DNA of 64,000 nucleotides. It comes from Rothia kristinae NBRC 15354 (GTDB taxonomy: Bacteria > Actinomycetota > Actinomycetes > Actinomycetales > Micrococcaceae). This document shows, piece by piece, positions 52,621 through 61,109 of the stretch. The notes under the pieces were generated by a model. The model saw only the letters and a list, made by a program, of their open reading frames with translations, searched no databases and was not told the DNA's origin. Positions within the stretch are counted from its first letter, which is position 1. The number at the start of each line of letters is the position of its first letter. The position numbers and the translations under genes are program-made. The DNA lies in contig NZ_BCSM01000001.1 of the NCBI RefSeq assembly GCF_001570865.1, forward strand, positions 186,001-250,000. Reading direction: 5' to 3'.

Positions 52621-53948
52621 ACGTCCTCCGCGGGGGCGATCCGCTCGGCGTCGTCCCCGGTGTACTCGGCGATCACGGGCTTGACCCGCGCGGCCCGGGC
52701 CGGCTTGCAGCACTCCGGGTTGCAGGCGTCGAACCAGCCCTTGCCGCCGCAGGCGCTGACCCGGGCGGCCTGCACCCCGTCGGCGTCCTCGGCGGGGGCG
52801 GTCTGGGCCACCCGCTCGGCGATCAGGTCCCGCAGGCTGGCCACGTAGGCCGGGTGGGTGCCGGGGGTGGGGGTGCGCACCGCCTGGATGCCCAGCTTCT
52901 GGCAGGTCTCCATCGCCTCGGTGTCCAGGTCCCATTTGACCTCCATGTGGTCTGAGACGAAGCCCAGCGGCACCATCACGACGCCGTCCACGCGCCCTTC
53001 GAGCTTCTCCAGGGCGTCGTTGACGTCCGGCTCCAGCCACGGGGTGGACGGGGAGCCGGAGCGGGACTGGTAGACCAGCTCCCAGTCGCACTCGGCCAGC
53101 TCCGCCGGGTCCAGGGAGCCCAGCACGGCCCGGGCGGCCTGCAGGTGCTTCTCCACGTAGGCGGAGCCGCCCTCGTAGTCCGCGGCCCGCGGCCCGGCCT
53201 CGTCGGCCGCGGTGGTGGGCACCGAGTGGGTGCAGAACACGATGCGGATGCGCCCGTTGCCGGCGGCGGGATGCTCGGCGGCGGCGATCTTCTCGCGCAC
53301 CTCGCGCAGGCCCGCGGACAGGCCCTCCGCGAAGGAGGCGATGAATCCGGGGGCGTCGTAGTGCTGGCGCAGCTTGTCGATGCGCAGCTTCCCCTCCAGG
53401 CCCAGCTCCTCCAGGGCCATCCCGTAGTCCTCGCGGTACTGGCGGCAGGAGGAGTACCCGGGGTAGGCGCTGGTGGCCAGCACCAGCAGCCGCCGGTGCC
53501 CGGCGTCGTAGGCCTGCTGCACGACGTCGTTGACGTACGGCTCCCAGTTGCGGTTGGCCCAGTACACGGGCAGGTCGGGTCCGCGCTCGGCCAGCTCCCG
53601 ACGCAGGGCGGCCAGCAGCTCCCGGTTCTGCTGGTTGATGGGGCTGATCCCGCCGTTGGCGCGGTAGTGGGTGGCGACCTCCTCCAGGCGCTCATCCGGG
53701 ATGCCGCGCCCGCGGGTCACGTTGCGCAGGAACGGGATGACGTCCTCCTGGCCCTCGGGTCCGCCGAAGGAGGAGAGGATCACGGCGTCGTAGGCCGCCG
53801 GCGCCTCGGCGCGGGGCCGGATCAGGCGCTGCTCGGAGACGAACTGCTCGCCCGCGCGCAGCTCGGCGGGGCCGTGGCTGGCGGTGTTGTCCGGATCGGT
53901 GCGGTTGGGGATCGGGTCGGCGGGGATGTCGGCGGCGGTCAGGGTCAT
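52617..53948 (-). CDS. cpfC: Coproporphyrin III ferrochelatase
   Basis: 443-residue ferrochelatase inserting iron into coproporphyrin III (older name HemH). The fold begins near residue 53 with AVILSSFGGPEGQEDVIPFL after a non-conserved 50-residue N-terminus. The catalytic His is in IVFCTHSVP, with GFVSDHMEVKWDLD further on. Cysteines in SSCRQY and in the C-terminal ACGGKGWFDACNPECCKP match the [2Fe-2S] ligand pattern of actinobacterial enzymes. It overlaps chdC by 4 bases. The presence of ChdC argues that the substrate is coproporphyrin, not protoporphyrin. Confidence 0.94.
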   Translation of the reverse strand: MTLTAADIPADPIPNRTDPDNTASHGPAELRAGEQFVSEQRLIRPRAEAPAAYDAVILSSFGGPEGQEDVIPFLRNVTRGRGIPDERLEEVATHYRANGGISPINQQNRELLAALRRELAERGPDLPVYWANRNWEPYVNDVVQQAYDAGHRRLLVLATSAYPGYSSCRQYREDYGMALEELGLEGKLRIDKLRQHYDAPGFIASFAEGLSAGLREVREKIAAAEHPAAGNGRIRIVFCTHSVPTTAADEAGPRAADYEGGSAYVEKHLQAARAVLGSLDPAELAECDWELVYQSRSGSPSTPWLEPDVNDALEKLEGRVDGVVMVPLGFVSDHMEVKWDLDTEAMETCQKLGIQAVRTPTPGTHPAYVASLRDLIAERVAQTAPAEDADGVQAARVSACGGKGWFDACNPECCKPARAARVKPVIAEYTGDDAERIAPAEDV

Positions 53949-54718
53949 CGCAGCACCTCCACGGCTTCGACGGCATCGATCCGCCGGCCGGCGTAGAACG
54001 GGGTCTCCTTGCGCACGTACAGGCGGGCCTCGGTGTTGCGGAAGTGGCGCATCATGTCCACCAGGTCCACCAGCTCCGGGGCCTCCAGGGCCAGCACCCA
54101 CTCGTAGTCGTTCAGCCCGAAGGTCGCGATGGTGTTGGGCAGCACCTGCGGGAAGTCCCGGCCCTTCAGCCCGTGGTTCTTCATCATGTCCGCCCGGTGC
54201 CCGGGGTTGCGGTAGTACCAGTCCCAGCTGCGCACGAACGGGTAGACGGTCACCCACTGCTCCGGGGGGATCCCCTTGGCGAAGCTGGGGGCGTGGCGGC
54301 GGGTGAACTCGGCGTCGCGGTGCACGCCCATCGTGGACCACACGATCTTCGTCCCGGCGAAGGCGGCGGTGCGCCGGTAGCGGCGGATCGCGGCCTGCAG
54401 GGCCTCGGGGGCCTCGCCGTGGATCCAGACCATCACGTCCGCGTCATCGCGCATCGCGGAGACGTCGTAGAGTCCGCGCACGGTGACCCCGTCCGCGGCC
54501 AGCTCGGCCTCCAACGCTTCCAGCTCCTCGGCGGCCTCGTCCCCGGGGGCCGGGGCACCCAGGTGCGGGTCGCGGGCGAAGACGGTGTACAGGGCGTAGT
54601 ACAGGCGGTCATCGCCCTCCGCGGCGCCGTGGGCAGTGTGGGCCTGCGGGGCGTGCCCGGAGGCGTGCTGTTCGGAGCCGTTCTGCTCGGTGCTGTGGTG
54701 TTCGGTGTGCTCGGTCAT
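53945..54718 (-). CDS. chdC: Coproheme decarboxylase (HemQ)
   Basis: 257-residue member of the chlorite dismutase superfamily that turns coproheme into heme b, last step of the coproporphyrin route. The core starts near residue 38 (LYYALYTVFARD); RSWDWYYRNPGHRADMMKNHG holds the catalytic-type Tyr of actinobacterial ChdC and leads to the proximal-His part, and ATFGLNDYEWVLALE follows. The first 37 residues are His-rich (seven His) and probably disordered. It is preceded by cgoX with a 96-base gap and overlaps cpfC. Confidence 0.95.
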   Translation of the reverse strand: MTEHTEHHSTEQNGSEQHASGHAPQAHTAHGAAEGDDRLYYALYTVFARDPHLGAPAPGDEAAEELEALEAELAADGVTVRGLYDVSAMRDDADVMVWIHGEAPEALQAAIRRYRRTAAFAGTKIVWSTMGVHRDAEFTRRHAPSFAKGIPPEQWVTVYPFVRSWDWYYRNPGHRADMMKNHGLKGRDFPQVLPNTIATFGLNDYEWVLALEAPELVDLVDMMRHFRNTEARLYVRKETPFYAGRRIDAVEAVEVLR

Positions 54719-54814
54719 GGCGGGTGCTCGACCTTCCTTTCCTTACGTTCCGTGCGGGCGCGCCGGTGATGCGGGCGGCGCGCCGGCGATCTTCGCGGCG
54801 GGGTGCGCTGGGCC

Positions 54815-56266
54815 TCATCCCCCGCGGGGTGCGGGCAGATCCAGGGCGGCGACGGCGCGGCGGGCGTCCGGGACCACCGAGGCCAGGCCGGTGCCGGCCA
54901 GCCACGCGCCGACGGCGCCGGCCCCGTCGACCTCGGCCAGGGCGCTGCGGAACCGCTCGGCCCGCGCCCGGTGTCCCGCCGGGACGCTGGGCATGGCCCC
55001 GTCCCAGCGGACGACGTCCGCGCCGAGGACGTCCTCCCGGCTCAGGGGCACCCCCAGGATCCGGGCGGCGTCGTGCAGGGCGAGGGCGGCCAGCTTCCCG
55101 TCGGGCAGCCGCACCTCCTCCCCCGCGGCTCCTCCGGCCCGCCCGTAGGACAGGCGCAGCACGTGCTGGTACTCCCCGAGGCGCTCGTCGATCCAGGCCC
55201 ATTTGGCGTTGGCGTGGGTCAGCGCCTTGGCGCGCACGTCCCGGGCGGCCTCGGAGACCAGGACGCCGGTGCCGCGGGGCGCGTCGTCCAGAGCGGGGGC
55301 GCGCACCACGAGGGTGGCCAGCGCCAGCCGCGGCCCCGGCGCCATCCCCGGCACGGCCTCCGGCGGCAGGTGGGGCCCCAGCAGCCGCACCGCGGTGGGG
55401 CCGTCGGCGGCCACCACGACGACGTCGGCGCGCAGGGCCGAGCGGTCCCCGGCCCCGCGCTGGCGGCGGATGGCCATCCAGGGCCCGTGTCCGGCGTCCC
55501 GGTCCAGGGCCAGCACCTCGCAGGCATCCACCAGGCGCACCCCGCGCCGGGTCAGATCGGCCACCAGGGCCTCGGAAAGCTGGTTCATCCCGCCCTCGAT
55601 CCCGGCGACCTGGCTGCCGGCCGGGGAGGCTGCGCGCAGGGCGGCGGCGGAGGCGGCGAGGCTGCCGTGCTCGCGGATCCCGGCGCGCAGACCGGGGGCC
55701 ACGGTGTCCGCGTCCAGCTCATCCGGATCGGTGGAGTGGATGCCGGTGGTCACCGGGGCGACGAGGTTCTCGGCCACGGCCCGGCCCATCCGGGCGCGCA
55801 CCAGTCCGCCGAGGGTGCGCTCCTGGGCGCCGACGCGGGCGGGCAGGAGGCGATCCAGACCCGCCCGGTACTGCCCGGACCGGCCGAGGGCGGGGGTCAG
55901 GGCGGGGTCCAGCGGGTTGCCGGGGATCCCGAGGATCCCGGAGGCGGGCATCGGCACGGAGCCTGCGGGCAGGTGCAGCCAGGATCCGGTGGGGCGGGGG
56001 CGCACGATGCGCTCGGCCAGGCCCAGCTCGCCCAGCAGGGCGGGCACGGCGTCGTTGCGGGTGGCGAAGGACTCCGCGCCGGAGTCCAGCACCAGTCCGG
56101 CCAGCTCGTGGGCGGCCACCACGCCGCCGAAGTGCTCGCGCCGCTCCAGCACGGTGGTGCGCAACCCGCGCGCGGCCAGCTCCCGGGCCGCCACCAGCCC
56201 GGCGATGCCGCCGCCGATGACGAGGGCGGTGCGGGGACGGCGGGCGCGGGACTCAGCGGCGGGCAT
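54815..56266 (-). CDS. cgoX: Coproporphyrinogen III oxidase, FAD-dependent (HemY type)
   Basis: 483-residue flavoprotein oxidising coproporphyrinogen III to coproporphyrin III, also named HemY or HemG. The N-terminal dinucleotide fold reads ALVIGGGIAGLVAARELAARG with the Glu of VLERREHFGG, and the C-terminus has VGAWLAGTGLASVVPDARRA as in the family. The long MPAAESRARRPR N-terminus is not conserved. It overlaps hemE by 14 bases and precedes chdC. Confidence 0.93.
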   Translation of the reverse strand: MPAAESRARRPRTALVIGGGIAGLVAARELAARGLRTTVLERREHFGGVVAAHELAGLVLDSGAESFATRNDAVPALLGELGLAERIVRPRPTGSWLHLPAGSVPMPASGILGIPGNPLDPALTPALGRSGQYRAGLDRLLPARVGAQERTLGGLVRARMGRAVAENLVAPVTTGIHSTDPDELDADTVAPGLRAGIREHGSLAASAAALRAASPAGSQVAGIEGGMNQLSEALVADLTRRGVRLVDACEVLALDRDAGHGPWMAIRRQRGAGDRSALRADVVVVAADGPTAVRLLGPHLPPEAVPGMAPGPRLALATLVVRAPALDDAPRGTGVLVSEAARDVRAKALTHANAKWAWIDERLGEYQHVLRLSYGRAGGAAGEEVRLPDGKLAALALHDAARILGVPLSREDVLGADVVRWDGAMPSVPAGHRARAERFRSALAEVDGAGAVGAWLAGTGLASVVPDARRAVAALDLPAPRGG

Positions 56267-57425
56267 CCGCGTCTCCCTCGGGCCGGTCCTGCTCGGGGCC
56301 GTGGGCCGGCTGGGCGTGGATGAGCCGGACCAGGCGGGTGAGCACCTCCGGCTCGGTCTCCGGGGGCACGCCGTGGCCGAGGTTGACCACGTGGGTGCGG
56401 GCGGCGCGTCCGCGGCGCAGCACGTCCAGGGTGTGCTCGCGCAGCGGCTCCCACCCGGCGCCCAGCAGCGCGGGGTCGATGTTGCCCTGCAGCACCGGGT
56501 CCCCGCCCAGCCGGGCCGCGGCCTCGTCCAGGTCCAGGCGGTGGTCCACCCCGACGACGTCGGCCCTGGCCTCGCGCATGGCCCCCAGCAGCTCGGAGGT
56601 CCCGGTGCCGAAGTGCACGCGCGGCACCCCGTAGGCCTCGACCGCCGCCAGCGCCGCGGCCGAGTGCTCCTGGACGTGCTCGCGGTACTCGCGCAGCGGC
56701 AGGGAGCCGGCCCAGGAGTCGAACAGCTGCACCGCGGAGGCCCCGGCTTCCACCTGGGCGCGCAGGAACCGCCCGGACAGCTCGGCGGTCCAGGCGGCCA
56801 GCTCCCGCCAGGCGGCGGGGTCCGCGTGCATCATGGTGCGCGGGGCCAGGTGGTCTCGGGAGGCCGCCCCCTCGACCATGTAGGCGGCCACGGTGAAGGG
56901 GGCGCCGGCGAAGCCGATCAGCGGGGTGTCCCCCAGCTGCTCGACGGTGCGGGTCACGGCCTCGCGCACGGGGTCGAAGGCGGAGTCGGGCACCTCGGGC
57001 AGGGTCCGGATCGCGGCGGCGTCCCGGTACGGGGTGCCCATCACGGGCCCGCGACCGGGCACGATGTCCACGTCCAGCCCGGCCACCTTCAGCGGCACGA
57101 CGATGTCGGAGAAGAAGATCGCGGCGTCCACCCCGTGTCGGCGCACCGGCTGCAGGGTGATCTCCGCGGCCAGCTCGGGGGTCAGGCAGGCCTCGAGCAT
57201 CGAGGTGCCCTCGCGGGCCCGGCGGTACTCGGGCAGGGAGCGTCCGGCCTGGCGCATGAACCACACGGGCGGGTGCCCGGGGCGCCGTCCGGTCATGGCC
57301 CGGATCATGGGGGATTCCGCGGCGCCGCGGCTGCGCAGGGGGTGCTCGGCGGGCAGCAGCGCCAGCTGCTCCTCGCCGAGCAGGGTCCGGCCCGCCGTCG
57401 GGCGCGGTGAAGAGGTCTCAGGCAT
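56253..57425 (-). CDS. hemE: Uroporphyrinogen decarboxylase
   Basis: 390-residue enzyme making coproporphyrinogen III. The signature VWFMRQAGRSLPEYRR (about 54-69), IFFSDIVVPLKVAG, FAGAPFTVAAYMVEG and VNLGHGVPPETEP are present. The first 40 residues are variable. There is no Shine-Dalgarno site; a CACAAT box ends 10 bases before ATG 57425, so the leader is very short or absent. First gene of the heme operon, divergent from hemA. Confidence 0.96.
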   Translation of the reverse strand: MPETSSPRPTAGRTLLGEEQLALLPAEHPLRSRGAAESPMIRAMTGRRPGHPPVWFMRQAGRSLPEYRRAREGTSMLEACLTPELAAEITLQPVRRHGVDAAIFFSDIVVPLKVAGLDVDIVPGRGPVMGTPYRDAAAIRTLPEVPDSAFDPVREAVTRTVEQLGDTPLIGFAGAPFTVAAYMVEGAASRDHLAPRTMMHADPAAWRELAAWTAELSGRFLRAQVEAGASAVQLFDSWAGSLPLREYREHVQEHSAAALAAVEAYGVPRVHFGTGTSELLGAMREARADVVGVDHRLDLDEAAARLGGDPVLQGNIDPALLGAGWEPLREHTLDVLRRGRAARTHVVNLGHGVPPETEPEVLTRLVRLIHAQPAHGPEQDRPEGDADARR

Positions 57426-57504
57426 GGTGCGTCCCATTGTGCCAACCAGCGCCCCCGCTTTTGTCGACAGGGTGTCATCCCCGGGCGGGTTCGCGGGTGG
57501 GATC

Positions 57505-57522
57505 CGACACCCCGGCGTGTCG
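57505..57522. promoter_or_regulatory. Inverted repeat in the hemE-hemA divergent region
   Basis: CGACAC, 6 bases, GTGTCG. A palindromic TGTCGACA lies at 57462-57469, 36 bases away. Both lie in the 151-base gap that must hold both heme promoters; operator function is inferred only. Confidence 0.4.
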
Positions 57523-57576
57523 TCGGTCTCCGCGCACCCTCCGACCGCGGAGCGGCGTGGTTATTATGAGCGAGTC

Positions 57577-58884
57577 GTGGTTACCTTCTCTCTCGTCGCA
57601 TCGCACAGGACCGTGGACCTGAACACCGTCGCCCGCCTCTCGGCCGGCGTCGGCGCGCTGCCCCCTGCCCTGGTGCAGGGCGGCGGCCTGCAGGGCATGG
57701 TCGCCCTGTCCACCTGCAACCGCCTCGAGCTGTACGCCGAGGCCTCCGGCTCCGAGCAGGAGCTGGAGGAGTCCCTGGCCCACATCACCCGCAGCATCGC
57801 CGCCACCTCGGGGCTGGACCCGGAGTTCGTGGCCGATTCCTTCCACCTGCACACCGGCCAGGAGGTCCCCGAGCACCTGTTCACCGTGGTCTCCGGGCTG
57901 GAGTCCGCCGTGGTCGGGGAGCGGGAGATCGCCGGGCAGGTCCGCCGCGCCCTGGGTACGGCCCGGGAGCAGCACACCGCCTCCGGCGAGCTGATCCGGC
58001 TCTTCGAGGCCGCCGCGCGCACCGCCCGCGCGGTGGGCACACAGACCTCCCTCGGCGAGCGGGGCCGCTCGATCGTCTCGGTGGCCCTGGACCTGGCCGA
58101 GGACGTGGCCACCGAGGACTGGGCGGACACCCGCGCGCTGGTCTTCGGCACCGGCGCCTACGCCGGGGCCGCGATGGCGGCCCTGACGGCTCGCGGATGC
58201 CGGGAGATCCGGGTCTACTCCGCCTCCGGGCGCGCCGCGGAGTTCACCGCCAAGCGCGGGGGCACGCCCATCACCCGCGAGCAGCTGCCCGAGGCGATGG
58301 CCGCGGCGGATCTGGTCGTCGGCTGCAGCGGCGGCTCCGCCCCGCTGTCCGCGGCCGTCATGCCGGAGGGCCCGCGCGTGGTCGTGGACTTGGCGCTGAC
58401 CCGGGACTTCGACCCATCCGTCGCGGATGTGCCGGGGGTCGAGCTGATCACCCTGGAGTCGGTGCGCCTGGCCGCCCCGGAGGAGACCGTGGAATCCGTG
58501 CAGGCGGCCCGCCGGATCGTCGAGGATTCCGTGCGGGAGTTCGCCGAGCAGCGCAGCGAGCGCTCCGTGGACGGCGCGATCGTCGCGCTGCGCCAGCACA
58601 CCATGGCCGTGCTGGAGCAGGAGATGGCCAAGGTCCGCCACCAGTACGGCTGCGGGGCGCAGGCCGACCAGCTGGAGTTCGCGATGCGCCGGATGATGCG
58701 CTCCCTGCTGCACCAGCCCATGGTCAACGCCCGCCGCCTGGCCGCGCAGGGCCGGGCCGGGGAGTTCGTGGCCGCCGTCGAGGCGATGTACGACCTCGAG
58801 GTCCCGGCCGCCCCGGCGTCGCAGGACGACGCCGAGGCGTCCTGCCCGGTCACCGGCCGGCTGCCGGAGTCCAAGGCCTCCTGA
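57577..58884 (+). CDS. hemA: Glutamyl-tRNA reductase
   Basis: 435-residue NADPH enzyme that reduces glutamyl-tRNA to glutamate-1-semialdehyde, first step of tetrapyrrole synthesis. The catalytic Cys is in LSTCNRLELYAE; SGLESAVVGEREIAGQVRRAL, a nucleotide-binding domain (LVFGTGAYAGAAMAAL) and the C-terminal dimerisation helices (MRRMMRSLLHQP) follow. GTG 57577 is 9 bases after TATTAT (57562-57567), so the transcript may be leaderless; no ribosome binding site is seen. The C-terminus ends with CPVTGRLPESKAS, a short Cys-containing tail. It diverges from the hemE operon. Confidence 0.95.
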   Translation: MVTFSLVASHRTVDLNTVARLSAGVGALPPALVQGGGLQGMVALSTCNRLELYAEASGSEQELEESLAHITRSIAATSGLDPEFVADSFHLHTGQEVPEHLFTVVSGLESAVVGEREIAGQVRRALGTAREQHTASGELIRLFEAAARTARAVGTQTSLGERGRSIVSVALDLAEDVATEDWADTRALVFGTGAYAGAAMAALTARGCREIRVYSASGRAAEFTAKRGGTPITREQLPEAMAAADLVVGCSGGSAPLSAAVMPEGPRVVVDLALTRDFDPSVADVPGVELITLESVRLAAPEETVESVQAARRIVEDSVREFAEQRSERSVDGAIVALRQHTMAVLEQEMAKVRHQYGCGAQADQLEFAMRRMMRSLLHQPMVNARRLAAQGRAGEFVAAVEAMYDLEVPAAPASQDDAEASCPVTGRLPESKAS

Positions 58885-59055
58885 GGCGGCCCGCCGCTGA
58901 ACGCACTGGGACAGCGCGCCCCTGACGCGCACAGCGAAATCCCGCGGGACCCCGGCCGGGCGACGGTGCGGGCCTCGGTATCCTGGGCCGGGAGAGCAGT
59001 CACGGGCGGTTGCCCTGCGGTGCCAGCCGCCCGCCATCGAGCTACTGGAGGAGAC

Positions 59056-59289
59056 ATGGAGATCAAGATCGGCATCAAGGATGTGGCCCGCGAGGTCGTC
59101 CTGGAGAGCTCCGAGAACGCCGGGGAGATCTCCCGGCAGGTGGCCGAGGCCATCGAGAACAAGACCCTGCTGAAGCTGACCGACGCCAAGGGCAACGTGA
59201 CCCTGGTGCCCGGGGAGGCCCTGGGCTACGTGGAGATCGGCGCGGACACCAAGCGCCACATCGGCTTCGGCCCGTTCTCCGAGGCCTGA
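59056..59289 (+). CDS. DUF3107 small protein (TB9.4-like)
   Basis: 77-residue protein, MEIKIGIKDVAREVVLES at the start and VEIGADTKRHIGFG at the end, matching the actinobacterial DUF3107 family that in mycobacteria lies near a rhlE-type helicase. No membrane segment. Function unknown. GGAGGAG precedes the ATG, and a TATCCT box at 58979-58984 would give a leader of about 65 bases. The gap to hemA (58885-58978) shows nothing else. Confidence 0.9.
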   Translation: MEIKIGIKDVAREVVLESSENAGEISRQVAEAIENKTLLKLTDAKGNVTLVPGEALGYVEIGADTKRHIGFGPFSEA

Positions 59290-59311
59290 GCAACCCGCAG
59301 CCGAAACCACC

Positions 59312-59352
59312 CGCACGGGGACCCGCGCACTGACGGTGCGGGTCCCCGTGCG
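59312..59352 (+). terminator. Terminator after the DUF3107 gene
   Basis: Perfect 15-bp inverted repeat (59312-59326 and 59338-59352) with an 11-base loop, starting 23 bases after the stop. Confidence 0.75.
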
Positions 59353-59466
59353 CGCATCCACGCCCCCGCCACCGACGCCGCCCGCCCCTTCCCGAAGGCA
59401 AAGGCCCGCGCGCGGCGCGCGGTACAGTGGAGGCGATCACGAGACCCTGGGAGACCCCTTTCATCC

Positions 59467-61098
59467 ATGAGCCAGAACACCGCTGAGCACCCTAGCCCCG
59501 AGGGCTCCGCCGCCGAGGCCGCGCCGAGCACGGACGCGAGCATCGAGCAGGCCCTGACCGACACCACCCCCGCCCCGGAGCCGGAGAAGACCTTCGCGGA
59601 CTTCGGCGTGCGCCAGGACATCTCCGAGGCCCTCGCCGCCGAGGGCATCACCCACCCCTTCCCCATCCAGTCCCTGACCCTGCCGGTGGCCCTGTCCGGG
59701 CAGGACATCATCGGGCAGGCCAAGACCGGCACCGGCAAGACCCTCGGCTTCGGCCTGCCCGTGCTGCAGCGGGTCGTCGGCCGGGACGACGCCGGCTGGG
59801 ACAAGCTCACCTCCCCCGGCGCCCCGCAGGCCCTGATCGTGGTGCCCACCCGGGAGCTGGCCGTGCAGGTCGGGTCGGACCTGACCGCCGCGGCCCGCAC
59901 CCGCAACGCCCGCGTGGCCACGATCTACGGCGGGCGGGCCTACGAGCCGCAGATCGAGGAGCTCGAGCGCGGCGTCGAGGTGGTCGTGGGCACCCCCGGG
60001 CGCCTGATCGACCTGCACCGGCAGAAGATCCTCAACCTCTCCCAGGTGCACGCCGTCGTGCTGGATGAGGCCGACGAGATGCTGGATCTGGGATTCCTGC
60101 CGGATGTGGAGCGGATCCTCTCCGCCGTGCCGGACAAGCGTCAGACCATGCTGTTCTCCGCGACGATGCCGGGCCCGGTGATCGGCATGGCCCGGCGGTA
60201 CATGTCCCATCCGATGCACATCCGCGCCTCCTCCCCGGATGATGAGGGGGCGACGAAGAAGGACATCACCCAGGTGATCTACCGGGCGCACCCGATGGAC
60301 AAGGACGAGCTGATCGCCCGGGCCCTGCAGGCCGAGGGCCGGGGCCGCACCATCATCTTCACCCGCACCAAGCGGGCCGCGGACCGGCTGGCCCGGGAGC
60401 TGGTGGACCGCGGATTCGCGGCCGGGGCCATCCACGGGGACCTGTCCCAGGGTGCCCGGGAGCAGGCCCTGCGCGCCTTCCGCAACGACAAGGTGGACAT
60501 CCTGGTGGCCACCGACGTGGCCGCCCGCGGCATCGACGTCACGGACGTGACCCACGTGGTCAACTTCCAGGCCCCGGAGGATGAGAAGACCTACCTGCAC
60601 CGGATCGGGCGCACCGGCCGGGCCGGCAAGCGGGGCACCGCGATCACCCTGGTGGACTGGGAGGATGTGCCGCGCTGGTCCCTGATCGACAAGGCCCTGG
60701 ACCTGGGGGTCCCGGAGCCGGTGGAGACCTACTCCTCCTCCCCGCACCTGTACGCGGATCTGGGCATCCCGAAGGGCACCAAGGGGCGCCTGCCGAAGGA
60801 CAAGCGCACCCACGCCGGGCTCGAGGCGGAGCGCCTGGAGGACCTGGGCGGACCCGAGTCCCGCTCCGGGAAGGGCGGGTCCTTCCGGGGACGCCGCTCC
60901 AGCGGTTCCCGGTCCGACGGCGGGCGCTCCCACGGCCCCCGCTCGGGTGGTTCCGGCCGGTCCCGGCGCTCCGAGGATCGCCCCGGCCGTCAGTCGCGCG
61001 AGCAGCGCGGCGGCGACAACACGGCGGGCTCGGGCGAGTCCGGTGAGGGCCGCCCGCGGCGGCGCACCGGGGGCTCCGGGTCCGCGCAGGGCGCCTGA
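59467..61098 (+). CDS. DEAD-box RNA helicase, RhlE-like
   Basis: 543-residue RNA helicase. Q motif PFPIQSLTLPVAL, motif I AKTGTGKT, Ia PTRELA, Ib TPGR, II DEADEMLDLGF, III SAT, V VATDVAARGIDV and VI HRIGRTGRAG are intact. The C-terminal 130 residues are Ser/Gly/Arg-rich, a basic RNA-binding tail. A TACAGT box at 59423-59428 and GGGAGA before the ATG mark its own transcript. The DNA methyltransferase follows 11 bases later and is probably co-transcribed. Confidence 0.94.
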   Translation: MSQNTAEHPSPEGSAAEAAPSTDASIEQALTDTTPAPEPEKTFADFGVRQDISEALAAEGITHPFPIQSLTLPVALSGQDIIGQAKTGTGKTLGFGLPVLQRVVGRDDAGWDKLTSPGAPQALIVVPTRELAVQVGSDLTAAARTRNARVATIYGGRAYEPQIEELERGVEVVVGTPGRLIDLHRQKILNLSQVHAVVLDEADEMLDLGFLPDVERILSAVPDKRQTMLFSATMPGPVIGMARRYMSHPMHIRASSPDDEGATKKDITQVIYRAHPMDKDELIARALQAEGRGRTIIFTRTKRAADRLARELVDRGFAAGAIHGDLSQGAREQALRAFRNDKVDILVATDVAARGIDVTDVTHVVNFQAPEDEKTYLHRIGRTGRAGKRGTAITLVDWEDVPRWSLIDKALDLGVPEPVETYSSSPHLYADLGIPKGTKGRLPKDKRTHAGLEAERLEDLGGPESRSGKGGSFRGRRSSGSRSDGGRSHGPRSGGSGRSRRSEDRPGRQSREQRGGDNTAGSGESGEGRPRRRTGGSGSAQGA

Positions 61099-61109
61099 TC
61101 CGATCGCGC

